From the NCBI RefSeq assembly GCF_030272615.1, contig NC_081407.1, positions 380,391,179 through 380,455,178 on the forward strand: a DNA stretch of 64,000 nt. Direction: 5' to 3'. The notes below the pieces were generated by a model that had not been told where the DNA came from, did no database searches, and saw only the letters and a list, made by a program, of their open reading frames with translations. Numbering within the stretch: position 1 is the stretch's first letter; every line of letters begins with the position of its first letter. The translations under genes and the position numbers were made by a program. The DNA comes from Cryptomeria japonica (taxonomy: Eukaryota; Streptophyta; Pinopsida; Cupressales; Cupressaceae). Shown in pieces: positions 1-11,170 of this stretch.

Positions 1-2284
1 GTATTGTCTATTTTCCTTGATTTTTTCTCTCTCAATCCAAAACGCTAAAAGATGGCATCAAAATGCCAAAATAAGACCCCAAAACACCAAAATATGTCAT
101 GGATGTGCTAAATTGTCTCCCAGATGTGCTAAACTTGGTTTTTATTGTGTAGTTCTGCCTTGAGTTGCTAGTTTTATCAGTTTTGCTCAGTGTGAATGCT
201 CTTCTGGATTTTGTGCTTTTACCACAGGATCTATGTGATTTATTTGGATTCTCAAAGAGGTCATTTGATGTTGTATTTCTCATATTATTATTGATTTGAG
301 ATTTGGTAAGATGGTTCATGTCTTACCATTGAGGATTATGCCTATGTGTTATATAACTCTAGCAAGAGGATGAATGCCTTGCTATTGAGGAATGGTTATG
401 AGAGATCCAGTGGGATGATTATGCCTCAATTGTTGAGGAATGATATTTATTTTATATTAGATATTTATCTCATGTATTTGACTTGGTTCATTGTTGTATT
501 GATTTGGTGAAGTCTCTTCCTTAAATTTGGGTGTACGATACATGTTATGTTTTAGTTTGTACTAGTGATGTTGTGACTATGTTTATGTCTTTTGAGAGCC
601 TTCATGGTGTTGACATGATGTTATTTTGGTTTATGTTTTACCATAAGGTTATGGTCCATGTTTAGGGGTAGTGGGCTCTTGCATGTGTAGGACCAGGGTC
701 ACGAGCAATAGATCTCTAGGAGGGGGTCTAGACTTGATGGAATCACATGAAGAGCTTTTTCTTTTGTAATTGCAAGTGATAACTTTAATAAATTGATTAG
801 TGGGTTTGGGTAATTAGGAATCACTTAATAAAGATACTGAAATTGGTTTGCGGTGCCCCACCTCCTAACCCTTGAGTGGAGACTCGAGATGAGCTTGGGA
901 AGATCATGGAGACGGTAAGCCAAACTCCCTTGATCGCTCATAGGTTGAGACGGCTCCACATGTCTATTAGGGGTGTGGGTGGCAATCCTGTAGTGCCAGG
1001 TAAATATATTGATATTTATATATTATGCCCTTCTTTGTGAGGATAACATGTGATGACACTATTCCCTACATGTGTCCATTATCCTTATGCCTTATTGTTG
1101 ATTATGCCTTTGAGAGTTTATTGATTTATGTTTGGCCTTGTGATGTGATTTGATTCATTATTGTGGTTATTTTCTTGTGGATGCCTTGTTGAGTCCCTTG
1201 GTTGTTAGGTGTTAGCCTGGATCTTTAGTGTGAGTTGGAACCCCATGTCATCTCCTAGCACAGGGGGTGGTTCCTATTTGGTTCCACATGATCAGGTGGT
1301 TTGATGCCTTCTTCTATTGGGATGTTCTTCTTTGGATGGTTGCATGGGTGGATATGGATTCTATGATTCTTCATCGTGCAAATAGTTGTGGAGTTGATTT
1401 GTATGTATTGAGATAGATATTGTATCATGATAACATTGTAAATGTGGAAGAGACTATGCACTTGAACCATGCATACTTATGTAATGGGACGTGATGATGT
1501 AGAGACTATGATCTTGTAATGAAATAAGATGATGTATTCATTGTATGATTCATATTGTAAAAATATTCATTATGTTAAGATTAAGATCTTATGTTGGAAC
1601 AAGGAATTGAATAAATAGTTTATGTGCATACTTGTTGTATCATATGGTTCTTGAATTGGTCTAGTAGCTTGAAATCCCAATTGGAAAGAAGATTAGTACT
1701 TGTTATAATCATGCATATGTATGTGGATAATAATCTTGATGAAATGTGTAATGGTTATTCTTAAGGAAGTAATCTAGATTCATTTTTAGGAGAAGGATAT
1801 ATATGGATTCATGATAGATGAGTAATGGAAAGATATGGGAATTAGGAACATTTGGATTTGGTATTTTTAAAATGAACCTAGAAAATTAACGGGGAATGAT
1901 AGGATATGTGATGATAGTTCATGAGTCTCACGTTAAGAAAGATAGTTTAATTGGGTAGGAATATAATGGTTGTAGCATATGTTAATAGTTTAAGAAATGT
2001 TATGTTTATGTTTTAGAGTTGTTTGAGTAGTGACGTTGTAATACCCTACGAGAAAGAATGAATGGATATACGCATGTTTGGAGATGAAAATGACTATGAT
2101 GTTATTTCCGCTTACGATAGATGTTTCTATGATTATGGTTATATTTAAGATTGTTTATGCAATCATGATATGTTATGATTCATATATGAGTAATGATAGT
2201 ATACTATGTAGATATTTTTTTTTTAAATCTCTATTTGTTAGTGAGTTTAGTTATTTTCTCTAGGGTATTTTGGCGGGCATTACA
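1..2284. mobile_element. End of an LTR-type element running off the left edge (tentative)
   Basis: No convincing coding region is seen here. The right boundary is inferred. At 2284/2285 a recognisable Copia RNase H sequence stops abruptly, and the abutting sequence ends GGCGGGCATTACA, which read from the other strand is TGTAATGCCCGCC, a TG...CA type terminus. The stretch is A/T-rich and carries many short degenerate repeats such as ATGCCT and TTGAGGAATG. The other end, a second LTR and a target duplication are outside the window or not recognisable, so the family is unassigned. Confidence 0.35.
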
Positions 2285-2936
2285 ATTTCAATGTCCTTTA
2301 AAGTTTGTTTCATCCATAATACCCGAGTACAACAAGTAGTAGTAGCAATATATTCACCTTAAAAAATAGACAAAGATACTGAGTCCTATTTCTTACTTGA
2401 CCAAGCAACCAACCGAGGTCCAAGGAAAACTGCACCTCCACTTGTAATTTTCCTGTCATCCACACAACCAACCCAATCCGCATTGGTATAGTAAACAAGA
2501 GTGAAATTAGATCTTTTAGGATGCCATAAACCATAGTCTTCTATTCCTTTTAAGTATCTAAAAATTCTTTTCATAGCAACAACATATGTGTCTCTAGGAT
2601 CTTGTTGGAATCTAGCCATAATATAAACATGTGTGATATTTGGTCTAGTAGCAGTCAGGTACAATAATTCTCCAATCATTAATCTGTATATGATCTGATC
2701 AGTCTTTGGTGATTCAACATTTTTGGTCAACTTAAAACCAGTAGTCATAGGAGTACATACATGTTTAGTATTTTCCATCCAAACTTCTTCAACATTTCTC
2801 TAACATACTTAGATTGTATCTCTCCAATCATAGACATTTGAAACTCTCCTTGCATCTCATCATAAAAATTCTTGCACATAACATCATTTCCTCCAAAGAT
2901 TATATCATCCACATAAATAACTACATAAAAAATTGT
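2285..2936 (-). mobile_element. Copia reverse transcriptase C-terminus / RNase H fossil
   Basis: Read on the minus strand this stretch encodes a Ty1/Copia RT tail with the catalytic YVDD motif near 2920. It is followed by the typical linker (Y/F-R-x-L-I-G-x-L-L-Y-L, TRPNI, F-R-Y-L-K-G) and RNase H motifs (NADW, DRK-TSG, GEYIA). No LTRs, gag or integrase belong to it. One end meets the element end at 2284 and the other meets a pyrimidine-rich tract at 2937. It is a broken fragment and, from its degeneration, probably old. Confidence 0.85.
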
Positions 2937-3490
2937 CGAAATCTCTATCTCTTTACCGCTCTATCTCACCATCTATATCTCTCTACATCTTATTCTTAAT
3001 CTCTCTCTCTATTTCTCCCTATCTCTCTTTAACCTTATCTTCCCTCTAACTCTCTTTATCTCTATATATTTTTTTCTTAGTCTTCCTCTTTCATTCTATC
3101 TTCACCCGTACTTCTATTTTCCCCTTTCCCATTTAATCTGTAGAAATGTCTCCCTCTCTCCATCCATCCATCTCTCTCGCTCTCCCTAGACCTGAAATCT
3201 CTATTTCCTTGCCTCTCTATCTTTAACTCTCTATATTTCTTCATCCACCTCCACGCGTCTCTCTCATCATCTCTCCACCCCACTCTATGTATCACTTCTT
3301 ATCTCTATTTGTATCTTGTTATCTCTCCACTTCTCTCCCTCTTGGTTGTTTATCTATTTCATCTCTATGTATCCCTCTCTCTTCTCCCTCTTTATCTCCC
3401 CCTCTCCTCTACATGCCCATCTTTATTTCTATCTTCTTCTCTATCTCTATCTCCTCATGCCATCTCCACCCCTTCCTGCCCCCCCTTTCT
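2937..3490. repeat. Pyrimidine-rich (CTCTAT/CTCTCT) low-complexity tract
   Basis: More than 500 bases are almost entirely C and T on the plus strand, dominated by CTCTAT, CTCTCT and ATCTC words with few purines. It reads open in several frames only because stop codons need purines. Strand asymmetry of this length suggests expansion from a (CTCTAT)n-like microsatellite. Confidence 0.85.
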
Positions 3491-4211
3491 CTCCCTATTG
3501 CGAACATTAGTAATGAAGTATGATTATCTTCTTGATATAGATGTTTTTTTATCATGTTTCGATCCCTATAAGTGGATGCATTGTTCATTTGAAGCTTTCA
3601 ATTTTCCATTAGGACCTTTGTTGCACATACAATATCATTTACTAAATAGCCTTCCAATTGACTTCATGTATTGCACAAATGTATGCAAAGAATAAACCAG
3701 AACCTTCCCTAATGACCTTCCAAACCTCTTAGACATACCCATTGACCTTCCTAATTGATCTTCCAAACCTCTTAGACGTAAGACCTCTTTGGCGTACCCA
3801 TTTACACCAAGGTGCAATTGCTAGTTTTTATTTATTTAAACCTAGTCATCTTAACGAATTTCTAGTCTTTTAAAATAAATTAAAGCCGCTAAACCCTTCC
3901 GACGAACAGAGATATATTGTTAAAACCCTGAACGGTTGAAAGTTTTCATCGGTGTTTCAGGAAGCAGAATGATGGGGTTCGAGTTTTGTTCCTCGTTACT
4001 ATAATGGGAAGATGACATTTCAAGATAACTTCACGATTCTGGTATTTACCACCTAGACTGAATCTCTCCCTGTTTTCTCTTTCTCTCTTTGTTAGCTAAG
4101 CTATGCTTACGCCAGACGCAATAATATGAATATTTACAATTGGAAAGTGCACATAATGCGCTGGGAGAGTTCACTGTTACGGTAATTAAGCATATCGAGG
4201 TCTATTGCATA
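3491..4211. other. Upstream region of the mTERF gene
   Basis: No gene seen. A short direct duplication (CTTCCAAACCTCTTAGAC) lies near 3717 and 3761. The last 250 bases before the coding region probably contain promoter and 5' UTR, but I cannot place a convincing TATA box or transcription start. Confidence 0.5.
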
Positions 4212-4253
4212 ATGGCAGTGGAATATATGGTATTTGTTATAAGGTTTGAATAA
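4212..4253 (+). promoter_or_regulatory. Possible upstream ORF ahead of the mTERF start
   Basis: An ATG at 4212 opens a 13-codon frame that ends at TAA 4251-4253, out of frame with the main gene and 22 bases before its first in-frame ATG. If the mRNA starts upstream of 4212, this would be met first by scanning ribosomes. Alternatively the stretch could be intronic, since a CTGCAG acceptor-like site lies at 4268-4273. Transcript data are needed to decide. Confidence 0.3.
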
Positions 4254-4275
4254 AATTCTGTTCAAAGCTGCAGTG

Positions 4276-6078
4276 ATGTTAGCTTTTAATCAATATTGTT
4301 GGCAGAACATGGCTAAAGTCCGGCGAGGGCTTTTGCCATATAATCTCAGTGCTCACAATCATATTGCCTTCTGTGCAGAACCAGCTTTGGAAATTTTAGC
4401 ATATAATTTCAGTTCAGACCTTTTTCCACTGTCAAACCCTAAACCAAATGAAGGAAATAAAAATATAGCCGCTTTGGGGGCTAAATCAGGAAAGAAATTT
4501 ATATGTGTGTTAGAGACAACAGGCATGACAGGATTATCCACAAGAAGAAGCATGTCAAATAAAAAATGGCCACTTCAAACACATTGGGTGTCAATGTCAG
4601 GAGGGAACATAGAAACAAACTGCATTTCAGCAAGAAAAATATCAGGTTGCAGCTTGCAAAGTTGCCTGCTGGATAGGAAAAATATTGTTTTTAGATTACC
4701 CAGTAGGGCAGCTTCTAGCCAGCCAAATAAGCCTGTTGAGTATAAGCTGCCATCTGTGACATGGGGTGTTGTATTTGGGCGTAAAGAGAAGCTTGTTTCC
4801 AAAGTAATTATCTGTGACTACTTGAAAAGCCTAGGAATAGTGCCGGATGAGTTAGAAGATATAGAGCTTCCTTCAACAGTCGATGTTATGCGAGAGAGAG
4901 TCGAATTCCTGCAGAGAATAGGTCTCAACATAGATGACATCAATCTGTATCCTCTCATGCTGGGTTGCAGTGTGAGGAAAAACATGGCCCCTGTACTGGA
5001 CTATTTGGATAAAGTGGGTATACGAAGACAAGACATGGCCAGTTTTCTAAGAAAATATCCTCAAGTGTTGCATGCTAGCGTTGTTGTAGATCTTATGCCA
5101 GTTATCAGATTTCTTCGAGGTCTTGATGTCGAGAGAGAAGACATTCCATATGTCTTACTCAAATATCCTGATCTTCTTGGATTTAAACTTGATGGGACAA
5201 TGAGCACTTCAGTTTGTTACTTAGTTACTATTGGGGTGAGGCCTAGAGACATTGGGCCAATGGTGACACAGTATCCTCACATTTTGGGTATGCGAGTTCA
5301 GACAGTGATCAAACCATTTGTAGATTACCTTATATGTCTAGGACTTCCCAAACAAGTTGTGGCCAGAATGATTGAGAAAAGACCATATATTCTTGCATAT
5401 GACATGGAAGAATCAATGAAGCCCAATGTGGAGAGCCTGCTTACTTTTGGCATACGGAAGGAGGCTCTTCCTTCTGTGATTGCACAGTATCCGCAGATTC
5501 TTGGGACTACATTGAAGCCTAAATTGTTTTCCCAACAATACTTTTTCAATTTTAATATCAAGGTAGATCCAGTAGACTTTGGTAGAGTTGTGGAGAAGAT
5601 GCCACACATTGTCAGCCTTCCTCAGACACCAATTCTAAAACGAGTAGAATTTTTGAGAGGCCGTGGTTTCTCGGATGAAGATATAACAAAAATGGTGGTT
5701 GCTTGCCCCCAATTGCTTGCCATAAGTGTGGAAGTTATGAAACATAGTTTTTATTATTTTAAGACTGAGATGAATAGGTCGCTGCAAGAACTTGTAGAAT
5801 TTCCTGCTTACTTTACTTACAATCTGGAATTCAGAATCAAGCCTCGCTTTCAGAGAATGTCAAGGAAGGGCATCAGTGGCAGTCTAGATTGGATCCTCAA
5901 TTGCAGTGATCAAAGGTTTGAAGAAAGACTAGAGTCTAATTATATCGAAATTGAGGAAAATGGCCCATCATTCAGTATGGGAGGACAGCTGAAGCTACCA
6001 GGGGATGATGCTGATTCAGAAGAGGAAGATGAGGAAAGTGAGGATGAAGTATTCTATAGACGGACAGTCACACTTTAG
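4276..6078 (+). CDS. MTERF4: mTERF-family organellar protein, mTERF4/BSM/RUGOSA2 type
   Basis: A single uninterrupted frame of 600 codons from the first in-frame ATG. An in-frame stop at 4240-4242 closes the frame upstream. A second ATG at 4309 has a better plant start context (AACATGGCT), so the true start may be there. The N-terminal ~185 residues are basic and Ser-rich and look like an organelle-targeting extension. From about residue 185, PDELEDIELPSTVDVM opens the mTERF repeat region, with successive helical repeats marked by YPQVLHAS, YPDLLGFKL, YPHILGMRV, RPYILAYDM, YPQILGTTL, MPHIVSL, CPQLLAIS and FPAYFTY up to about residue 530. The end is a Glu/Asp-rich tail (SEEEDEESEDEV). Spacing and motif order match Arabidopsis BSM/RUG2 as I remember it. 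In angiosperms this protein acts in chloroplasts (and is reported in mitochondria) in organellar RNA metabolism, including group II intron splicing. It binds nucleic acid through the superhelix. It is the only firmly recognised host gene here and appears intact. Confidence 0.9.
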   Translation: MLAFNQYCWQNMAKVRRGLLPYNLSAHNHIAFCAEPALEILAYNFSSDLFPLSNPKPNEGNKNIAALGAKSGKKFICVLETTGMTGLSTRRSMSNKKWPLQTHWVSMSGGNIETNCISARKISGCSLQSCLLDRKNIVFRLPSRAASSQPNKPVEYKLPSVTWGVVFGRKEKLVSKVIICDYLKSLGIVPDELEDIELPSTVDVMRERVEFLQRIGLNIDDINLYPLMLGCSVRKNMAPVLDYLDKVGIRRQDMASFLRKYPQVLHASVVVDLMPVIRFLRGLDVEREDIPYVLLKYPDLLGFKLDGTMSTSVCYLVTIGVRPRDIGPMVTQYPHILGMRVQTVIKPFVDYLICLGLPKQVVARMIEKRPYILAYDMEESMKPNVESLLTFGIRKEALPSVIAQYPQILGTTLKPKLFSQQYFFNFNIKVDPVDFGRVVEKMPHIVSLPQTPILKRVEFLRGRGFSDEDITKMVVACPQLLAISVEVMKHSFYYFKTEMNRSLQELVEFPAYFTYNLEFRIKPRFQRMSRKGISGSLDWILNCSDQRFEERLESNYIEIEENGPSFSMGGQLKLPGDDADSEEEDEESEDEVFYRRTVTL

Positions 6079-8938
6079 TGATAGGTGAATTGCTTCCCGT
6101 TGAAGTTGACAAATATTGTAATGGACCTTTTTCTCATTTTTCAAAAACGGAAAATAGGTTCCACCAAATTCACGTCCTCATAGTTTTATGTTAGTCTTTA
6201 TTTTTGTGCTTCAGGATATTATTTTAGTGGCTTTATTATAGGTGTAAGACATCAGATCATGAATCTAAAAAAGCACGTCCGGTCTGTCTCTTATACTGTG
6301 TAAAAAAAAGAGAGTCAAGATTAAGGGCCAGGTGGGATTGTCTGTAGAAGTTACCTTTTGTTGTTCAACCAGTTGATTTTCTTTAAATTTAATCTTCCTA
6401 ATTTGTTTGAGGAGTTGGTAGACCATCCTTCTTATATCCAAGTTGTGGATACGTGTGGTTAAATAGAACACTCAAATCTTTTGTGCTGATGCATAATGAT
6501 GAATTAAATTTCTACTTCTGCTGGCAGACTTCACTTAAGTCAAGCTGAGATGATATTTTCCAGGAGAAGCAAATTTTTTTTTAGAATTCTTGATTGAGTT
6601 TGGTGTTTTCTGACAAGGATGATATGAAATATGAAACCAGATAGCGCTTATAACTGGAAAATTCTTTAATATTTCAAGAATGAAGGATTTGTTAAATTAA
6701 TTGAATTCTTATTGTTTTGTGGGTTTAAAAAAATGAGTAATGATGGTAAAGATGACAGTCAATGAAAAGAAATTAGATAGTAGGTTGCATTCTTTGTGAA
6801 TTGTCATGAAGATTGTGTCATAGTTCTGCATAATTGGTATAGTAGTATAACAAACTAACATCTGGATATTACAATATGTGACAATATAGACACAAGTTGT
6901 GACTTTAACTGTTAGTCACCGATGCTGGAGACTAACATCATCCAAGTGAGATGTCGCTGGTTAACATAGTCATAGCCATGATATGTGGCACTTAGGAGAT
7001 TGTAAATGCTACTATTGTAGCTGCATTAATATAAATTAATATTTTCTTATCATGAAGCCTCTTGGAACAAGTTAGAATTGTTAGCTTTTTGTAAAATGTA
7101 GACACTGGCAGAAATTGAGATGAGAATCACTAGGGAATATCACAAGAAGAGCAGAAGTGCGAGTCTGCCACTTTCGATATTTGCTGATAATGTAGTACTA
7201 TCCAAGATTAATTCTGTAAAGAACTCAAACCAGTCATTTATCTACTCTAAACTATGTTGCTAGTTTGGGTTCAGCGGTTCAGCAATTTTTTCCCCCAGAT
7301 GGCAAACTATAAATACATATAAATATGTTAACAATAAATTAAATATAGAAATATTCTTGTAAAATAAGAACCATAAAATAATATGGTCTTCTAAATATGT
7401 TAACAATAATATGTTAATATATAAATATAGTGAATGGAAATACCGTTACAAAAATATGTTAACTATATATATATATATATTGAATGGAAATACTGTTACA
7501 AAAATATGGTCTTCTAAATATGATTCATGAACATTTGATGAACAAAGACTGTTAAGTATCCAGAGATTATGAATGATTCAATAAGTACAGATATATATGT
7601 GAACTGCTCATAACAAGTAGCATCAAGTAAAGGCCAAGGAACCAAAGAACCAAACGCAGAGGTATCTGTTCTAGTTGCAGCTTTATTTCCTGCGTTAAGG
7701 CCTATGTATCTCTGTCAGTCGAGTATATTTTCAAATATTTATGTTTTCTGACAGTGCATATCAGCCAACATTGTGATTGAATGATTATTACAATTTGGGG
7801 TCTAATGTGCAAACTGTGAAAGATCATTTCAAGCAATGTGCATAGGATACAAAATTAGAGTGTATGTTGGAAAAATGTGTCATAGATATTGCTCATAATT
7901 CATATGTTGAAAATATTTAATAAGTTTGTTCCTAGATAAAACCCTTTTATTATTAGAAGAAAATTGACTGAGCTTAACTGCAAATAAAAACGTGAGCCAC
8001 TTTTTATCCTAAAAATCTGTTCTTTTAAAAAAGGTAGTTTTTTTTTTCAGGGTTTGCCCTGAGTATGACTAGGATTCATCCTGGGTATGTCTGAGACATG
8101 TCTGGGATGAAACCACAGTTACAAGTACACTGGGGGTACCCAGGAAGGACCCATATTCAGACTGATTGAGTATGGCCCATGGGTACATCCCCAAGAATGG
8201 GCAATTGTAATAACATAACTCTAAAAATTGAATGAATGATTAACCTTTGTTTTCTGTCTAAAATTTAATGAGTGGGACAACGCAGAATTCACCATTGTTG
8301 TCATGTCCCCTTTTTGGGATTAAAATAATCGATAATATATTTTTTTGGTTGGGCATCAATTTGTCACAGTGATGCGACGGTGTTTTTTGCAACTACATGT
8401 CATCTTTGGTTGTCAAAGCATGATTGAGGATTATTAGGCGGATCTCTAGAATTTTGGTGAATTTTCCAGCATCAACTAGGACAGATACGAGTTGCTTCAT
8501 CATCATAGTTGCGTGTCATCATTGAAAGGAGGAAATCAGTCATCTAGGGAAAATCAGTTATCCAGCTGCTGCTTTTATGTTTCTTCAGCTATCATTGACC
8601 AGAAAATAGTCATTTAAGTGAGGTGCCGCCTTGCAAGAGGGAGAATTCAGAATCATTTGCCTTTTATAGGTGTTTCCAAGGCAGATCAGGCCTTAATCGG
8701 TGAATGTTTTTTGAGTTAACAGCTTTCTGTACTATCCTACTAGGCTGCCGTACCATTCAAGAGCTTTTTTTTAATTTTTAATTTAATTTTTAATTTTTTT
8801 TGTGTTTTGTGATATGATCAGTAATTACATCATCATTTTCAGTCATCACCAGCATTTCCAACAGTAGTTTCAGTCATTATTGCCATCTTGGGAGCAGCCG
8901 TTCACCAAGATAACCCTCAACACATTTTGTACAATGAG
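6079..8938. other. Downstream of mTERF; no gene recognised
   Basis: A/T-rich DNA without a supported coding region. It contains the mTERF 3' UTR at its start. A small direct duplication lies at about 7384-7530, where GAATGGAAATAC(C/T)GTTAC occurs twice 48 bases apart around a (TA)n run. The stretch 8041-8220 has repeated GGGTATG/CTGGGAT words and may be decayed transposon DNA. Confidence 0.5.
7384..7530. repeat. Short direct duplication around a (TA)n run
   Basis: Two copies of a ~48-bp unit can be read, each containing GAATGGAAATAC(C/T)GTTAC and AAAAATATG, separated by TATATATATATATATAT. GTCTTCTAAATATG also recurs at both sides. This looks like local slippage or tandem duplication. Confidence 0.6.
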
Positions 8939-9439
8939 TGTTAATGTAGGTTTTAATTTTCCTAGTGGGATAGTTATTTTTCTTTAGTTCTGGTTTTTTC
9001 TTACATTTTTATTAAGGTTGCTTAGTTTAGTAAAGCGAGTTAAGTTAATTAATAACTAGGATATGATTCTGAGGTGTTCCCACCCTAAAAGGGTGGAACA
9101 TTCCTTAAAAGAGTGGAGCATTTGCTATTTTTACACTACTTGGTGGTCACACTCTTTTAGTTGGATTTGCCACCTACATCCTTTCCCTAGTTCTATATAA
9201 ACTCACTACCTAGCTTGTATTTTGCATTCTTATCATTTTATTCCAGACTTGAGATGCTCTTGCACTGTTGTAAGCAGCCATTATTCTGCAACTTTTCTTT
9301 GAGCTCCTAATGCAATTTTGTCATCTTGACATTTGCACATCTCTTGGAATTGTAGGTTTGTAATTGTTTTGTTACAGTTGTTTAGCTCATCTTTCTTATA
9401 GAAAGATCTTGGTTATTCATTTGTTTTTGATTTTTAAGA
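8939..9439 (+). repeat. E1 5' LTR
   Basis: About 501 bp, starting TGTTAATG. It has a TATA box (CTATATAAAC near 9193) and a small hairpin (CCACCCT/AGGGTGG around AAA) near 9080. The 3' end is set by the primer site that begins at 9440. Confidence 0.75.
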
Positions 9440-9964
9440 TGGTATCAAAACTTTGGTTTTGAGAGTTTTGAGCACTTGGATTCCTCATTAAGAGATTGAA
9501 GTGAGTTAAGTTAATTATAACTAGGATATGTTTATGAGGTGTTTCCACCCTAAAAGGGTGGAACATTTCTTAAAGAGTGGAGCATTTGCTATTTTTACAC
9601 TACTTGGTGGTCACATTCTATTGGTTGGATTTGCCACCCACATCCTTTCCCTTGTTCTATATAAACTCACTAACTAGCTTGTATTTTGCATTCTTATCAT
9701 TCTACTCTAGACTTGAGATGCTCTTGCACTGTTGTAAGCAGCCATTCTTTTGCAACTTTTCTTTGAGCTCCTAATGCAATTTCGTCATCTTGACATTTGA
9801 ACATCTCTTGGAATATTAGGTTTGTAATTGTTTTGTTACAATTTTGTAGCTCATCTCCCTTATAGAAAGATCTTGGTTATTCATTTGTTTTTGATTTTTA
9901 AGATGGTATCAAAACTTTGGTTTTTAGAGTTTTGAGTACTTGGATTCCATTAAGAGATTGAAGT
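9037..9964 (+). repeat. Tandem duplication of E1 LTR end, primer site and leader (2 x ~465 bp)
   Basis: 9037-9502 and 9503-9964 are head-to-tail copies sharing the last ~400 bases of the LTR, the TGGTATCAAAAC primer site (9440 and 9904) and the first ~60 bases of leader. The copies differ at perhaps a few percent of positions, so the duplication is later than E1 itself. Confidence 0.85.
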
Positions 9965-9999
9965 TTTTTGTCTAATGTTGTGAATTATTGTGTGCTTTT

Positions 10000-11170
10000 C
10001 TCTTGCGTTTTCATACGATCTTGAGAATTAGAAGGGGTTTACAAAGATCTATAATCTTATATTTGCATGTGTTTTTGGTGAGATCTAATGATTGCAACTA
10101 TTTGGGATATAATGGCAACATTTTTGATTATCCCATTACATTGGGAGGCTCAAGGAAATTAGATATGGCTTTTGTTCCAATCAATTTAGCCACCATTTGA
10201 CATAGTAGCAAACAAGGGTTTGAGGATCAGATTTGGCGACAACTTTTTATTGGAGCATTTTTGGCCCAAATAGATCTTGCCATTGTGCTCAGGAGGTTGA
10301 TCAGATAAATTTTGACTACAAAATTGCTTTTTGGGCTCACGTATTTTTTAGGCAATTTTTTTTTCGTTGGGAGACTTATATGGCCCCCATACTTGTAGTA
10401 TTGTATGTCTTGGGTCGAAAAAGTTTTCACAAAAATATTAAAAAATAAAAAATACAACACTTTGTTTGTAAGTGCCTAAGTGCTTCACTCAACGCTTGTT
10501 TCCAGATTGGGACTAATGCTTAAGGCACTCAAACATTGTAAAAACTGCCATGGATAAGCATAGGGACAACAACAATCCCTCTAATCGTGACCTCGTGACT
10601 AGTCCACCAAGGGTCAACAAGAAAACTTCTAGTTAACTGCCAAAATCACCACCCACTTGACGCTAGGTATACGTCGACTAGTCGCTAGACCACTTTCCAG
10701 TGGTCATCGCTGCTAGTGGCGTCGCCCAAGCATCACCTAGTGGCCACCAAGGCTCCTCGTATAGGCTGAATTGGGTGTTTTTTTCAATTTTGCATAACTT
10801 TTGCCTTGGTTGTTGAAATTTGGCGAATGAGATATTGACGAAAAGTTGGAGACAAGCACTTTCCATCCATGCAAATCTTGATTCAAAATTTTGCTAGTTT
10901 CTGCAAAATATTGTAGATTGAATCTGATTCTTTCTTTTTTCTTCAACAAGCCATAACTTTGACTCCGAAGCTCCGTTTTTTTGCAAACAATGTTTGGAAA
11001 GGTATTGATGAGCATTATACAACTACATGATAATTTTTTTTAGATTTTGTCTTTGGTTTATTTTGTATTAAAAGTTGCATTTTTGGCCATTGTGGGTTTA
11101 TTGAGCATTGTAATTTGGTACATGCCTTGTAATTGCACCAATCATAAAGTGCTAACATTTTAATATCTTG
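10000..11170 (+). other. E1 leader / decayed gag region
   Basis: Only scattered short open stretches are present. This lies between the duplicated primer site and the recognisable zinc-knuckle region, so I read it as the leader and N-terminal gag part of E1 in an advanced state of decay. A more GC-rich patch at 10540-10760 has no counterpart elsewhere in the window. Confidence 0.4.

Noticed and set aside
3287-3695. Several overlapping open frames of 64-128 codons, rich in Ser, Leu and Pro
   Set aside because: They lie in the pyrimidine tract, where stop codons are nearly impossible; the residues simply reflect CTCTAT-type repeats.
5325-5609. A 94-codon minus-strand frame inside mTERF4
   Set aside because: It is antisense to the well-supported mTERF repeat region and has no features of its own.
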